A stretch of 64,000 bases of DNA from assembly GCF_032854445.1 (NCBI RefSeq), contig NC_088295.1, positions 56,651,249 through 56,715,248 on the forward strand, in the 5' to 3' direction. Below, one piece after another: positions 25,401 to 36,756 of the stretch (its first letter is position 1; each line of letters begins with the position of its first letter). The stretch comes from Liolophura sinensis. Its lineage: Eukaryota; Mollusca; Polyplacophora; Chitonida; Chitonidae. The position numbers and the translations under genes were made by a program. The notes beneath the pieces are model-generated. The model saw only the letters and a program-made list of their open reading frames with translations, searched no databases and was not told the origin of the DNA.

Positions 25401-27720
25401 ACACAATGTGGCCCACACCACAGCCAGAGGTTACAATACAACCGCAATTACCAACACAACCACCACATGTGCTATTCGATTGAAATCTACAATTCTTGGC
25501 AGCAGGCCAAGAATCTTCGACAGTAGGAAGCTTGCGCAGTCAAACCACCTTGCCGGTTACAACTTCTTTCCAACTTGCACATCACATCCAAATGTCAAAA
25601 TCTTCACATTTGGCCACTGCAGTTAAGAAACACTAATTTTTTTTTTTGTTCTTTTTTTTTTGAGGGGGGGGGGACAAGGCATAAAAACGTATTTCATATT
25701 TTTATTTACTTTTTCAACACAAATCTTACAGAACCTGTTACCTGACAAATCGAAACAAATGAAGACAGGTCAACCAACAAGTCTAATTATAGGCTTGTTA
25801 AGGGGAACTAACTCTGTGCACACAACAGTATACAAATAAAGGGGGCAAAAAAAAGCAGCACAAAATGGTGCAAAAGATATTTGCAAGCTGTTGAAACCGC
25901 TTTCCCTCATCTAACATAAGCCTTTAATGGTGCTGCGTGTTTGAGTAAGATGGGGGAGTGGGGGGGAGTTCCATTTTTCCCTACTAACGCTCCATTCAGG
26001 TTCACCAGATGGTATCAAAAAGATAAAATTCGAGCAGCCTGGTAGAAATATACCATCTTCCCACACACGTGTAAATTTTCGACTTTAGCATTCCTTCCAG
26101 TAAGTATTACAGTATGGAGAGCAAATTTTCCTACTACCAGTGGCCATTTACCCAAAATTCCTGTGAGTGCCGAGCATATGGCAGCTTGTAGTTTTCATTC
26201 ATACCATGACAGGTACATGTACAGATAGAGAATGCCGTGAGCCATCTGGCTATCAAAGTAAAACAATGAAACAATACTACACAAGTAACAACTTAGCAAC
26301 AGTATCAAAGAACTAATTGACACTGATCAAATACCATTGTTTTGCATAAGTCCACCAGCTGAGGTGATCATTCCTATTGTGTCATTACACAGTGGAGGGG
26401 GGAGGGGGTGGGGGGGGTAATGACTAGGAAGGACAGGGTTTGAGCTTTTATTGCATACTTACCACAATCGACGCAAACTCTTTGAAATTCTGCTTGATGG
26501 GGAGTGACTTGCTTTTCGCTTTCGTACCCTCAAATAATCTACATTCCAATAGAAAAAGTTATTGATTAGGTATGTTCATATTTCATTGATATTTTTTTTT
26601 TACTGCACAAATGCCAATGAGGAAAAATACAACAACCCAATGAGAAAAAGTATGTTCACTCTCCAGTAATACTCATTACGCCCCAATCTAGGAAAAAAAA
26701 TGATTACTTATAAATAAAATAACGAAGAAAAAATGTATGGATTAGCAACACAATAGTAATTATATATACATGTCTGCGACCATCTGTTACACTTTCATGC
26801 TTTTACGTAATAAATGACGCGGCCAAACACAAAAACAATGTTTGGTTCTTGTATTGATTACTGGAAAGTGTTCACATGGGGTAGTATTTAATGCCCGTAA
26901 TCGATAATTTAGAAGAAAATAGGCCGTATTAAAACCACCTCGGTGGGAAATGAAAGTTACTCGATCGCGCCTGACCTAATGGACATGTCTGAACATGTTC
27001 GTCTCGATCGCTGACAAGGCGGAATTTTCAAACAAAGGTCGGACGAAAACCTGGCTCAGCAAGCCCTACTATCAAGGCGGCGAGTCTTGTCCGCCAGTCC
27101 CTGCACGACCGTACATGAGCGACGCCCTGGCGGCCTTTGACCAAACATTAACCCCCGGATTTCTGCCTCCGTCAAATTATAAACCATCTTTAAGTCCACA
27201 TCACCGTCATCTTCAGGGCGGGGGCTAAATACCCCCCGAGTCAAAAACATATATTTTTAGTCCAGAGCTTTGTTGACGACAAATATTGTTTCAATGCCGG
27301 ACTCACACTGTGAATTTATCACATCTAGAATGCCGCTTAGCATCATCTCTGCAAATAAACTAATCTTCACTGTTTTGTTTCGAGCAGCAGACAAATGGCC
27401 GATCCTTTCAACGAATACATACACATTTTACGGTGAAAGTACTATTCGTTGTGTAATGTAGACTAGATTAATTACGGCTTATACATGGACGAATTTTCAC
27501 ACGATGCCTTAGGGTTTTTATATTCTGTTTTCTTTACTAAAATATTTACCTCACCATGCATTAGACAGAAAGGCCCCCAACATTGCAGCACTTGAAACTC
27601 GAAGTAATTAAAACATTTACTACAATTTAGTACAAGTACCCATTCTACAACAGCCATAGATCGCTATTAATCGTTCCTTATAATTCATGTAGGCCCTAAG
27701 CTTAATTATTTTCAACTCAC
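16497..27720 (-). other. CDKN1 intron (about 11.2 kb), inferred
   Basis: Bounded by donor G|GTGAGT (GT at 27720-27719) and acceptor ...TTTGCAG (AG at 16498-16497) on the minus strand. The interior has few CpGs and many homopolymer runs: C16 at 19055-19070, a T/G run near 25638-25675, and a G-rich tract near 26395-26420 with G-quadruplex potential. Many short frames are open on both strands, for example near 19494-19812, 19983-20334, 22038-22244 and 22916-23284. None carries a recognised domain or a phase-compatible splice pair, so I treat it as intron. Confidence 0.55.
18398..18469. repeat. Compound TA microsatellite
   Basis: Alternating TA runs at 18398-18416 and 18434-18469, separated by a short unique segment, within the inferred CDKN1 intron. 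Confidence 0.85.
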
Positions 27721-28384
27721 CGAACATAGAGGACTGTACTTTAGGCTTTGAGAGTTCTACTCCACAAGTACTGTTGCTACCGCTACTCGTAGATCCAGTT
27801 GAGCACACAGATTCCGATTTTTTCAAATCGTCCGAAACTCCCAAATTTGTGAGTTTTTTGACACACGGTGTGGTTATATCCTTCTGAATAGGGTCAGTAT
27901 TTGACGTCTGTGTATCGTTCAATGTAGCCGGGGAGAGTGATGAGTCACTCAGGCAGCTCTGTGTAGAGTCCAAATGTCCTCGCAGCCTCGCGGACGAAAA
28001 CGACAACACGGAAGATGCATCCTCCGGCTCCGTTTCGGAAAATAAATTCTTTCGTAATCTAGCACTAGGATGGCCACCAGATCTGGCTTTACTCCTCGAC
28101 ACGTAAGAAGACTGTGTGTAGTATGCCGGTACGTCCTCGGTTGAAACCTCGGTCCATTCGTATGGGCCATTGCACAAGGGCTTGTCCATCTCGAAATCAA
28201 ATCCCCACTCTATTTTCTTCACTCCCAGTTCCTCGTCCATTTCCCGTTTCAGTTGGTCCCGTAAACTGCTTTCTGTGCCCCGGTCCGGACGACCGAACAG
28301 GCACCGACATACGTTAGACTTTTTCATCGTCGGTGATGTTTGTAGTGTGGTAGAAATCAGTTGTACGCTCTCGTTAAATGACAT
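27721..28384 (-). CDS. CDKN1-family cyclin-dependent kinase inhibitor, exon 1
   Basis: Nuclear inhibitor of cyclin-CDK complexes that controls G1/S arrest; family p21/p27/p57/dacapo. Residues 25-89 form a complete CDK-inhibitory domain. The cyclin-docking RxLF motif is at residues 27-30 (RCLFG). A linker helix (about 37-57) leads to the CDK-binding segment WGFDF at 60-64, then KPL at 68-70, YEW at 75-77, and the pair YY at 88-89 that corresponds to the p27 3-10 helix entering the CDK ATP pocket. Residues 90-220 are Ser/Thr-rich and probably disordered. The exon ends TCT ATG TTC G before a near-consensus donor GTGAGT. Joined to the 16.49-kb exon, the protein is 225 residues with a C-terminal PIP box. 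The start used is Met1 (A at -3). Met20 also has a usable context and would still give the whole inhibitory domain. The family call is firm; which paralogue name applies cannot be judged. Confidence 0.93.
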
Positions 28385-28677
28385 TCTACGCTCCTATGTA
28401 TATATACACCCTCTCCGTTCAAAGCTCAGCACGCTGTCTCGGCTCTCACAGTCACAGCTTGTGTTCTAATCCTGTATGCTTTGGACGACCTACTTTCAAC
28501 CGCCCAATCTCGCGCCACTTCGCCTGATTGACAGCCAAAAATGACACCACGTGACACTATCCTGCACGCCCATTCGTTAACGGCGTCGGATCGAGGAGAA
28601 AAGGCGTGTGACGTCACATTTACACTCACACGTTTCAGTAGGCCACACTTGCAACATTACTTGGTTAACTGGGAACA
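28385..28677. promoter_or_regulatory. Putative shared promoter between CDKN1 and a divergent transcript
   Basis: This CpG-richer 0.3-kb interval separates two outward-reading starts. It contains a perfect CRE palindrome TGACGTCA at 28609-28616, a CACGTG E-box at 28548-28553, a CCAAT at 28504-28508 (plus orientation) and a nearby tctcgcgcc that is weakly E2F-like. A TATATATA stretch at about 28398-28405 is so close to Met1 of CDKN1 that, if it were the working TATA box, transcription would start near or below Met1 and favour Met20. All motif functions are inferred. Confidence 0.45.
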
Positions 28678-29072
28678 ATGTCACGAGCTTGGAGTTTTTC
28701 ATTGTTCTACAGGTGGTTTTCTGTATATTTATGACGTCGTTAAACGAATCGAATTCGCAACAAATAAACAATGTGCTATAAATGGACTTAGCACGACCTT
28801 TGGTGTACACAGTTATTTGCTGTATTTTACTCAAATATAGGTCATATCTCTATCTACAAATGAGCAAGCTAATTCTGTGTGTCATATTTTCACGTTTTAG
28901 TGAAGTAAACATTTTCTTTTTCAGATGTAGAATTCATCACAGCCGTTATTTGTTTCGCTGCGTTCCATGTCAAGGAACATTGTATTGTTACCCTACCCAT
29001 GCTGAGAAAACCCACAGGTGCTCCAGGTGCGTTGATCATAAACGGTCTTTTAATTTCGAAAACAAAAGATAA
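28678..29072 (+). CDS. Candidate two-exon small Cys-rich protein, divergent from CDKN1
   Basis: Unrecognised. Proposed exon 1 is 28678-28712 (ATG with A at -3, ending AG in phase 2) before donor CAG|GTGGTT. Proposed exon 2 is 28925-29072, after the acceptor cattttctttttcag. The phases fit and give 60 residues ending at a TAA. The product has Cys13, then CxxC at 24/27 and CxxC at 44/47, with His16, His17, His37, His42 and His50 nearby and a basic tail. This looks like a small zinc-binding module, but I cannot name a family. The donor is only moderate. Without splicing, the exon-2 frame is also open upstream to an ATG at 28782 or 28861, the latter giving a hydrophobic N-terminus. It could equally be a noncoding divergent transcript. 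Confidence 0.35.
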
Positions 29073-30538
29073 GACATGGTGATCATTGTCTTCACAATGT
29101 TGTCTACACCTCTTCGATTAATTCGACTTTAATTGACGAGTTACAGCCTGTCTAACAATTTCAGTCTCCCCGTGAGGACATGTAGAAACAGGCCCGGGCG
29201 AACGACCATCGGTACCCCATTCCCGCCTGTTTTTGTGGCAAAAGCTGCGGGGGGCGCATTCTTGTGTAATAACCAAACACAACCCCACTCTGTTATCACA
29301 TACTAATCAAGACTAAAAATCCACCACTATAATGTCATTCAGTTACAAGTGAATGACAGAACAACAGGAACGGACAGTATAATAAAAAGAGCTTTGAACC
29401 TCGGCCTGCAGTAGGCTAAGTTCATGACAAACTGGCGAATATGAAACTTTCTCCTGATTGAAAATACCACGTGATAAACAAACAAAACATTTGTGAACGA
29501 ATGGCCTATAATCAATACTGTTTCAGATTTTATTTCCCAAATTTTGAACCTGGTAGGTTTTTGACTAATACTCATTCTAAAACAATACATATCCAGAATA
29601 ATATAGTTGTATTTGAAAATGTGAAATTAATTTAATTGATTTTAAGACTTTCCAATAACGTACTGGTGATAAACAGTTCACAAGATAAAATCAAGCTGAG
29701 TGCAGCATAAAACACCAATTAAATAAATTTAATCAATCTGGAAGTGCATTAAGCCTATATCAAAGACATATAATTTGAAACGATATAATACATTCTGCAT
29801 AATGATATCCCCTATTTAATATTGAGGATTTTGATTTGAAGAGCAACACTTATATAGGTGTAAATTTGCATACATTTTGTTTATTATGTTTTGGATGAGA
29901 ATACAAATAGTCAGTTGTGTTACAATCACTAATGTTATCAAAAGAGAAAAAAAAGATAAGAAAAAAAGAGAAATGAAAAATGGAAATAGTATATATTACA
30001 TGTTTTGAGACTGACAGACTTACATCAGGTATCCTGAATCACACATGCCATGCAACATTGCTGGCCCTGAAATGTAACATTGCGCATATTATACTGTAAA
30101 AACCCTGCATGTATGTTGTGTTGTATATAGTTCACTCAGAGGAAATGCTTCTAGTTGCAGGGGGCTTTCAGTCCAATTCATTGGTTGAAGTTCGTGAGGA
30201 CACATGTACTGAGCCTCTATGGTTTATAATTCATACAAATGCATGTGGATTATAATATGGGTAAACAATATGCGCGGTCATCTGAAGACGCGATATGTCA
30301 GCGGTATCAAACCGAATGTCAATTAAGCCAGGCGATAATTACGTCTGACACACACATCAATAGAACCTTTATACATGTACAGAACATGCACATGTATATT
30401 TGATTGCAACGTGTCTGACAGTTTTCGTAGGCTCTCTTATGTATGACCTGATACAGAGTGGAGCAAAAGTCTAGACCCATAGGCAATTTAGTATAGAATT
30501 TGTTTTCATTTATTCTTAACATAATTTTGATCATTTAA
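29073..30538. other. No gene seen
   Basis: AT-rich, with only short overlapping frames. No repeat family or RNA gene was recognised. Confidence 0.4.
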
Positions 30539-30802
30539 GTATCATGTATAATTTTACTTGACACCACGTTTGCAGGGAAATGGTTTGGACGTCGAAGGCT
30601 GGTTGAATGGCCACCCAGATCTCCGCATTTGGGTCCTTTGGATTTTTTCTTATGGGAGCACAGCTTAAATCAGTGGTTTATGCTAACAAATCAAGATAAC
30701 ATCACACAAGAAACTGAAACCATAAGAGGGAATAACTCAATGTGCAAACTAATGGTTAATTTTTTTGAAAAATCCAACAAGCGAACAAATTCATATGCCT
30801 GA
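30539..30802 (+). pseudogene. Mariner/Tc1-like transposase C-terminal relic
   Basis: The open stretch encodes about 87 residues between an upstream in-frame TAA (30536-30538) and TGA at 30800-30802. From about 30554 it carries the signature of the C-terminal part of the DDE domain: a FAGKWFGRR segment, then VEWPPRSPHLGPLDFFLWEH. Related transposases usually read RWIGRxGPVxWPPRSPDLTPLDFFLWG. The PLD aspartate is kept, but the Asp of the SPDL motif is His here. The N-terminal DNA-binding part and the first catalytic Asp are absent, and I see no inverted repeats. It is a dead, truncated copy. Confidence 0.8.
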
Positions 30803-31365
30803 CAAATAAATATTGTACTCATTTGAGACAAATATTTAAGGTAAGCTATCTGACTTCACATAACTTATATTTGAAGGGGGTATATGTACATTTCTCGTAA
30901 ACCTCCTCTCACCGCTGGTAAAGCGCTATGGAAAGAAGGGAGATAACTGTGTATACATCAGTAGAAGTGTAGTGTTTACACTATGAGAAACGCAGATAGA
31001 GCTAGTTGCCCCAACTAGAGAAAGTCTACAATATATAGATATAAATTTGCTTTATAAAATCGCAAAAATCTGATGAGAGCATTTCCCCCAATCACGCGTT
31101 AATGTCTGTGTTAATTATAGCATGTATTCTTGCTGTCTGCTGTATTTCTAGCTCCACTGTCATATTGTGTAATGCACTGTTCAGGTCATGCAGTTAGACT
31201 TGCGAAGGCTTCGGTCTATTCGTCCGTCAATTTGTCAGTTTGAATTTTGGTCATGATATGTGCATTTATGATTAAGAAGTTACACAGTAATCATGTATGC
31301 CTCAATGCATGATATAACTGTATGTATATGCTGTAGCACAGATTTGATATTTGTCACACAAAAAC

Positions 31366-31469
31366 CCTTTGTCAGCAACCTGCGGATAGTCCTGGGTTTC
31401 CACCCGGCTCTGTCCGGTTTCCGCATAAGTAAAATATTGCGTAAACACCAATCAAATAAATAAATCAAA
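31366..31469 (+). mobile_element. SINE, 3' fragment
   Basis: Carries the SINE core cagcaacctgcggatagtc, the gggtttccacccggctctg block, an internally deleted aagtaaaatattgcgtaaa segment and the caatcaaataaataaat tail. The tRNA-like head is missing, as in 5'-truncated insertions. Confidence 0.8.
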
Positions 31470-34400
31470 AACTTTTTGGACTAAGAGGGAAAGAGATACA
31501 CAAATGTCAACAAGCATGCTGTGCCATCCAATGCAGTATAATAAACCAAGTACTGTAATCATTCAATATTTACGTTGCATGTATATTCAGGCGGATTTCC
31601 GCCGATCTTTTATCTAGTGCTGCTTCAGTGAGACGATTTACCGAAGGCAAGTAGAAGTTCATATAAATACAAATTTCAGTTCATGAACGCATCATGTAAT
31701 CACTGTATACAGTTTATGCAACCAGCTTTGTATATGATAACAACTGCCGACATATATAAGTCCTCAGTATGTGAAGGCATGTATTTGCACGCGTATATAT
31801 GCATGCGTTGCACAAAAGGCCACGTGATATATAATATATGCACTGCATGCATGCCTGTGTAGATGTTCGAAATGTTCCGTATTTCTGAGCAAATATATAA
31901 GAGCATCACCTATAACGGAAACCGTGTAAACTATACCGCGTGTAGGTGTTTCTTGGAATATGCTCACTCAATCCTTAAAGCTCATTGCCTTATTACCTAC
32001 ATCATATTTAAATTTCTAATAAAAAAAATCACAGAATCGCTTTGGCGCCCTCTTCGTTGAGGGCATCATATACACGTGCAAGCATGAAAATACATGTAGT
32101 AACAAATTGGAAGGAACTTGGGCGGGAGTTATTTACAGTATTCAGATATAGATCTGGCGCACCCATGGATTTATATATCTGTTTTAAACCGTCCTTCACA
32201 AATTCTATCGCCCTCGCCACTGGCTCTTGAAACCCCTCTCTGCCACTGTGCAGAGTAGCTTGCAATATATACAGTCATGCAATCTTATAAAGAGAAACTT
32301 TTCACCGATATAGTAGGCTACATTCGCCGCGTAAAATATGTCAAGTATACGTCTTTATCTGCAACGATAAACAGCATATCAGCCTGAATGCGCGACGGAC
32401 ATGGCTTACCTTCGGACTAAAGTATTTTTACGCTTCTGTTTCAATATTAACCGAGAATTCTCAGTGGATGTTGGTGTTTGTAGATATAGCGTAACAGCGA
32501 TCTATGTGCAGATCGCTTGTCCGGGCTATATTTCAGGATACATGTCAGTTTACAGTTAGTGTCCGCGTTTTACAGCATTTGCTCCACCCATAAACTTTGT
32601 CAGCTCCAAAGATTGCTCAAAAATTGCTAACTGGAATTCTTCAAGGTTATATAACAGTACACATTGACGAGATAACAGATTTTCTAACGGTTTCTATTGG
32701 AAGCACTATATCTCTGACATTATCTCAGTAACGTGACTTGGAATGTAACTCACGCGAGTCGCCTGCAATAACGAGATTACTGGATGTTGGTTTTATCTGT
32801 TAAAATCGCGTAGGCGGTCCATCCAGTCGTCAAGACGTGAACTGGTAAGATAGCCCAACGATTCGGCCCTGATTTGCCACGTACGGCTTCGATTAATTAT
32901 AACTCTCACGGCCTAGAACATCTCAAACTCAGACTTAACATCTGTGAGCGTCAACACGTGTTTATATTCCAGCTCGCCGAGCGAATACGCCTTTGTTCAT
33001 TTTACTCAGTAACTTTCTGCACGTGCAGTCGTTGCCATAGCACCACGCGGTCGGAGATGGTTGCTGGTTTGAGCCGGACATATGGAGGCTGTTAGATGCT
33101 TGAAAGGGATGGTATAAGATAACAGTTTAATGGCTTCTGCAAAAATGGGCGGCGTTACACGGCGAATCGGAAATGTGGAAACAGCTTGATGTTGACAATA
33201 TACACAAGGTACTGTCTGCGTTCAATCCATTCTAACGTGGTTTGATATGGCTTTTATAAATTAACCTTGATTTCGCTCGGAAATCTTTGAAGCCAAATGC
33301 GAAACTGCTGTTGCGCCGTTGCAGATTATGCAGCTATGATACTGCCATGCCTGCAGATCAAAGTGCTTGTTTTACACATGTAGATAAACTCTACGGTTAT
33401 AAACTGTGCGGAATGCTTTTAGGATTTGTGAACCCTGTGTTTAATATTGGCATATAAAAGATCTATGTAAGCACTGTGTTAAACATTAAACAGCAAATTA
33501 AGGTTTACCCTAAATGACCTAATATTTCGCCCACAAAAGTGCATTTTTAGAGGCGAATGAATGTCACAAAATACTATTTTTAGTAGAGAATATCATCCCA
33601 CGTTCCAAGCAAATTTCAAAACACCTCTCTAAAATCAACAGAACTCTCATGATCAGAAAAAATGGGCATGTTAGTCATGGGCAAAATTTATAGTCATTTA
33701 AGGTATAGTGCAATGTATGTCTCCGCAACTGCTAGTAAACACGCCCGATAAACTCGCTGTAATGTAAGCAGAGTAATCTCACTCTTTGTCAAAGGGTATG
33801 TTTGAGAAAAAAACGGAAGCATAAGTGTAATCCGGACCGAGGATTTGGGGCATATTACCAGTATAAATTATTGTGACGAAGAGGTTCGTTACGTATAACT
33901 ATAGCTGCCTGATCTGGCGTATATATTATATACGTCATCTCTGCACAGTGTTTAGCCCATCGCCATGTGGCTGATGTAGTTTACATCTATTAGACAAGAT
34001 CGCCCCAAGGGTTATCCAGGGGTCGGCAGGCGCGTGTGCTGACAGTCTAAGGTTACCGTCCCCCCACCCCCGGGGCAGTGTCTGATGTATCAGGAATTTA
34101 TATCCAGCACACGTCCCCGCGCAAGCTGCCATAGCCAGGGTATATGTCCGTGGTTTTATGTATACATACCCCATATGACGTATAAACAGGGGACAGAATG
34201 GGATGATGCATGAGGTCTGTTTTTAGAATATTGTATACATATATACGACAGGGGATGTAGGTCTAATTAAACTGTCACACCATGCCATCATCTGTATGTA
34301 CATCAGGATGCTGTCAGAATTAACAAAGTATTAATTAAAGGATACAAATCAGGACTGATACAGTCTTGTACATGTATATACGTTTATGCTATAATTACGG

Positions 34401-35690
34401 GCTCCATCACTCAACCTGAGGATGGAGAAAGTTTACTGTGAAAACTCGTAAATACAGTATGGAAGTACACAAGAATGTGTCAGTCGTAATTTCTATCCCT
34501 TGGTTAGTAAAAATTAAACTTCCACTATATAGAATATCACCGGAGCAAGCAATTCACCTTGATAACGCCTTTAAATCTCATGTTTTAATTAACATTTTCT
34601 CACAGATTACGAATATTTGCTACTCAGAAGTTCCAAGATTTGTCACTGAATACTTGTAGTTTGACAGTGTCAACAACTATCTTGATGTAGGATCTCTACC
34701 TTTACTGCCTATACCTTGACACAGCGGACAATGAACGTCCATCTTGTTTCTCCGTGCAAAGAGTTTCCGTGAAAACAAATTTTATTTTACGAATTTACGG
34801 ATTACAAAGCAAATGAAATCTATCGGTACAGGTAAATTGTCTTCAAATTTCTAACCATCAAAATCAGGTGGAAAATCTCACCAGTTAAGATGGTCACCAA
34901 AACAACGCAAGACTAGCGATACCTCTGTCTGGCCAGATACGTGGACAACATCTTCACCTGTACGACATCTTCAAGGCCTCTGAAGTATACAGTTTTGGTG
35001 TGCAATATCCCCATCAATGTGGACAATGCACTTAAGATACAAGTATATAACCCTGAAGTCCTTAGCATGCGTGTTGTGACCATCCAGTATATAAGTAACG
35101 TCGGGTCTAGACGGAACTTTGGTTGGACACCTCAGGAATGGCTCAAGTTATGAGTTTTTCTCCGCTTCGATGCTCCCTGGAATTACAAATAGGTTGGAAG
35201 GAAATGCTCAGTTGAACTCATAAAGCGAACAGCTCTTATTGTCTTTCCTTTTTCTACATTTGTAAATGTGTGTTTACCTTCTTTGGATTCGTGGACATAT
35301 ATATAACCGGGTTTATTGTGTAGATACTTGTATCTGGTGTCACTTTCCTGTCATACTCATGGACAAGAGATTAATATAAAAGTTTTTCATTTTTATGCGG
35401 TTGAAACCTATGGCCCGTGCTATGGATGTTGGTCCTGTTACACACAATAAAACATTTGAGTGTCTGTTCATAAAGGTATCATGCCAATTGATTACTTTGT
35501 TAAATGTGTGCTGAAATTGATTTCTGATTTCACAAAACTTTGAGTATCAGACTATATATAACTTGTTCCTTCGCATGTGGGACGAGTGTTTCTAATTCAT
35601 TCTCGTTGGCTTCGGTAAAAACAGACTTCCGGCCTAGATATACAGCTGCTTTTTGATATACCCACCCGTTAGCAAGTGTCAATAAGTGTT
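31470..35690. other. Mostly featureless; one unrecognised reading frame
   Basis: Apart from the frame at 32029-32265, I see no gene. Phrases resembling the 29-bp minisatellite that follows (gtggacaacatcttcacctg) occur at about 34940-35030 and may be a diverged outlier. Confidence 0.35.
32029..32265 (-). CDS. Unrecognised reading frame, possible terminal exon
   Basis: The minus strand encodes 78 residues ending EEGAKAIL-stop, with balanced amino-acid composition, amphipathic-looking segments and fewer low-complexity runs than neighbouring frames. A possible acceptor ctactctgcacag lies at about 32238-32250 and would leave a phase-compatible exon that begins near Gly-Arg-Glu-Gly-Phe. No family was recognised, no partner exon was found, and the stop could be a chance end. 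It may be a real terminal exon or an accidental frame. Confidence 0.18.
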   Translation of the reverse strand: MQATLHSGREGFQEPVARAIEFVKDGLKQIYKSMGAPDLYLNTVNNSRPSSFQFVTTCIFMLARVYDALNEEGAKAIL

Positions 35691-36756
35691 GTCCTTGGTA
35701 CCACGTGAACAGTTTTGGTACAACATCTCAGATGCAGAAAGTCTTGGTACTGATGTGGACAGTCTTGGTATAACATCACTGATGTGGACAGACTTGGTAC
35801 AACATCACCAATATGAACAGCCTCCGTACAACATCACTGATGTAGGTTGTCTTGGTACAACATCGCCGATGTGGACAGTCCTGGTACAACATCACCAATG
35901 TGGACAGTCCTAGTACAACATCACCAATGTGGACAGTCCTGGTACAACATCGCCGATGTGGACAGCCTTGGTACAACGTCACCAGTGTGAACAGTTCTGG
36001 TACAACATCGCCGGTGTGGACAGTTCTGGTACAGCATCACCGATGTGGACAGTCCTGATACAACATCGCCGATGTGGACAGTCCTGGTACAACATCACCA
36101 ATGTGGACAGTCCTGGTACAACATCTCCAATGTGGACAGTCTTGGTACAACTTCGCCGATGTGGACAGTCTTGGTACAACTTCGCCGATGTGGACAGTCT
36201 TGGTACAACATCACCAATGTGGACATTCTTGTTACAACATCACCGATGTGGACAGCCGCGGTACAACATCACTGATGTGGTTTGTCTTGGTACAACATCG
36301 CCGATGTGGACAGTTCTGGTACAACATCACCGATGTGGACAGTCCTGGTACAACATCACCGATGTGAACAGTCTTGATACAACATCGCCGATGTGGACAG
36401 TCCGGGTACAACATCACCAGTGTGGACAATCCTAGTACAACATCTCCAATGTGGACAGTCCTGGTACAACATCACCAATGTGGACACTCTTGGTACAACA
36501 TCACCAATGTGGACAGTCCGGGTACAACATCACCAGTGTGGAAGATCCTGGTACAAGATCACCAATGTGGACAGTCCTGGTACAACATCGCCGATGTGGA
36601 CAGTCCTGGTACAACATCGCCGATGTGGACAGCCTTGGTACAACATCACCAGTGTGGACAGTCTTGGTACAACATCGCCGATGTGGACAGTCCTGGTACA
36701 ACATCACCAATGTGGACAGTCTTGGTACAACATCATCAACGTTAGCCAATCTTGGT
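35691..36756 (+). repeat. 29-bp minisatellite, about 37 copies
   Basis: The unit is approximately ggtacaacatcaccaatg followed by tggacagtcct. Variants at the caccaa/cgccga and cct/ctt positions are mixed along the array, and the first copies are more diverged. Because 29 is not a multiple of three, each reading frame cycles through all phases, with an 87-nt (29-residue) supra-period. The consensus lacks stops in any plus phase and in most minus phases, so long frames of up to 168 residues appear on both strands. I regard these as artefacts of the repeat. Confidence 0.95.

Noticed and set aside
31065-31090. CTGATGAG word as a hammerhead ribozyme core
   Set aside because: No GAAAC core or stem II partner lies at the required distance.
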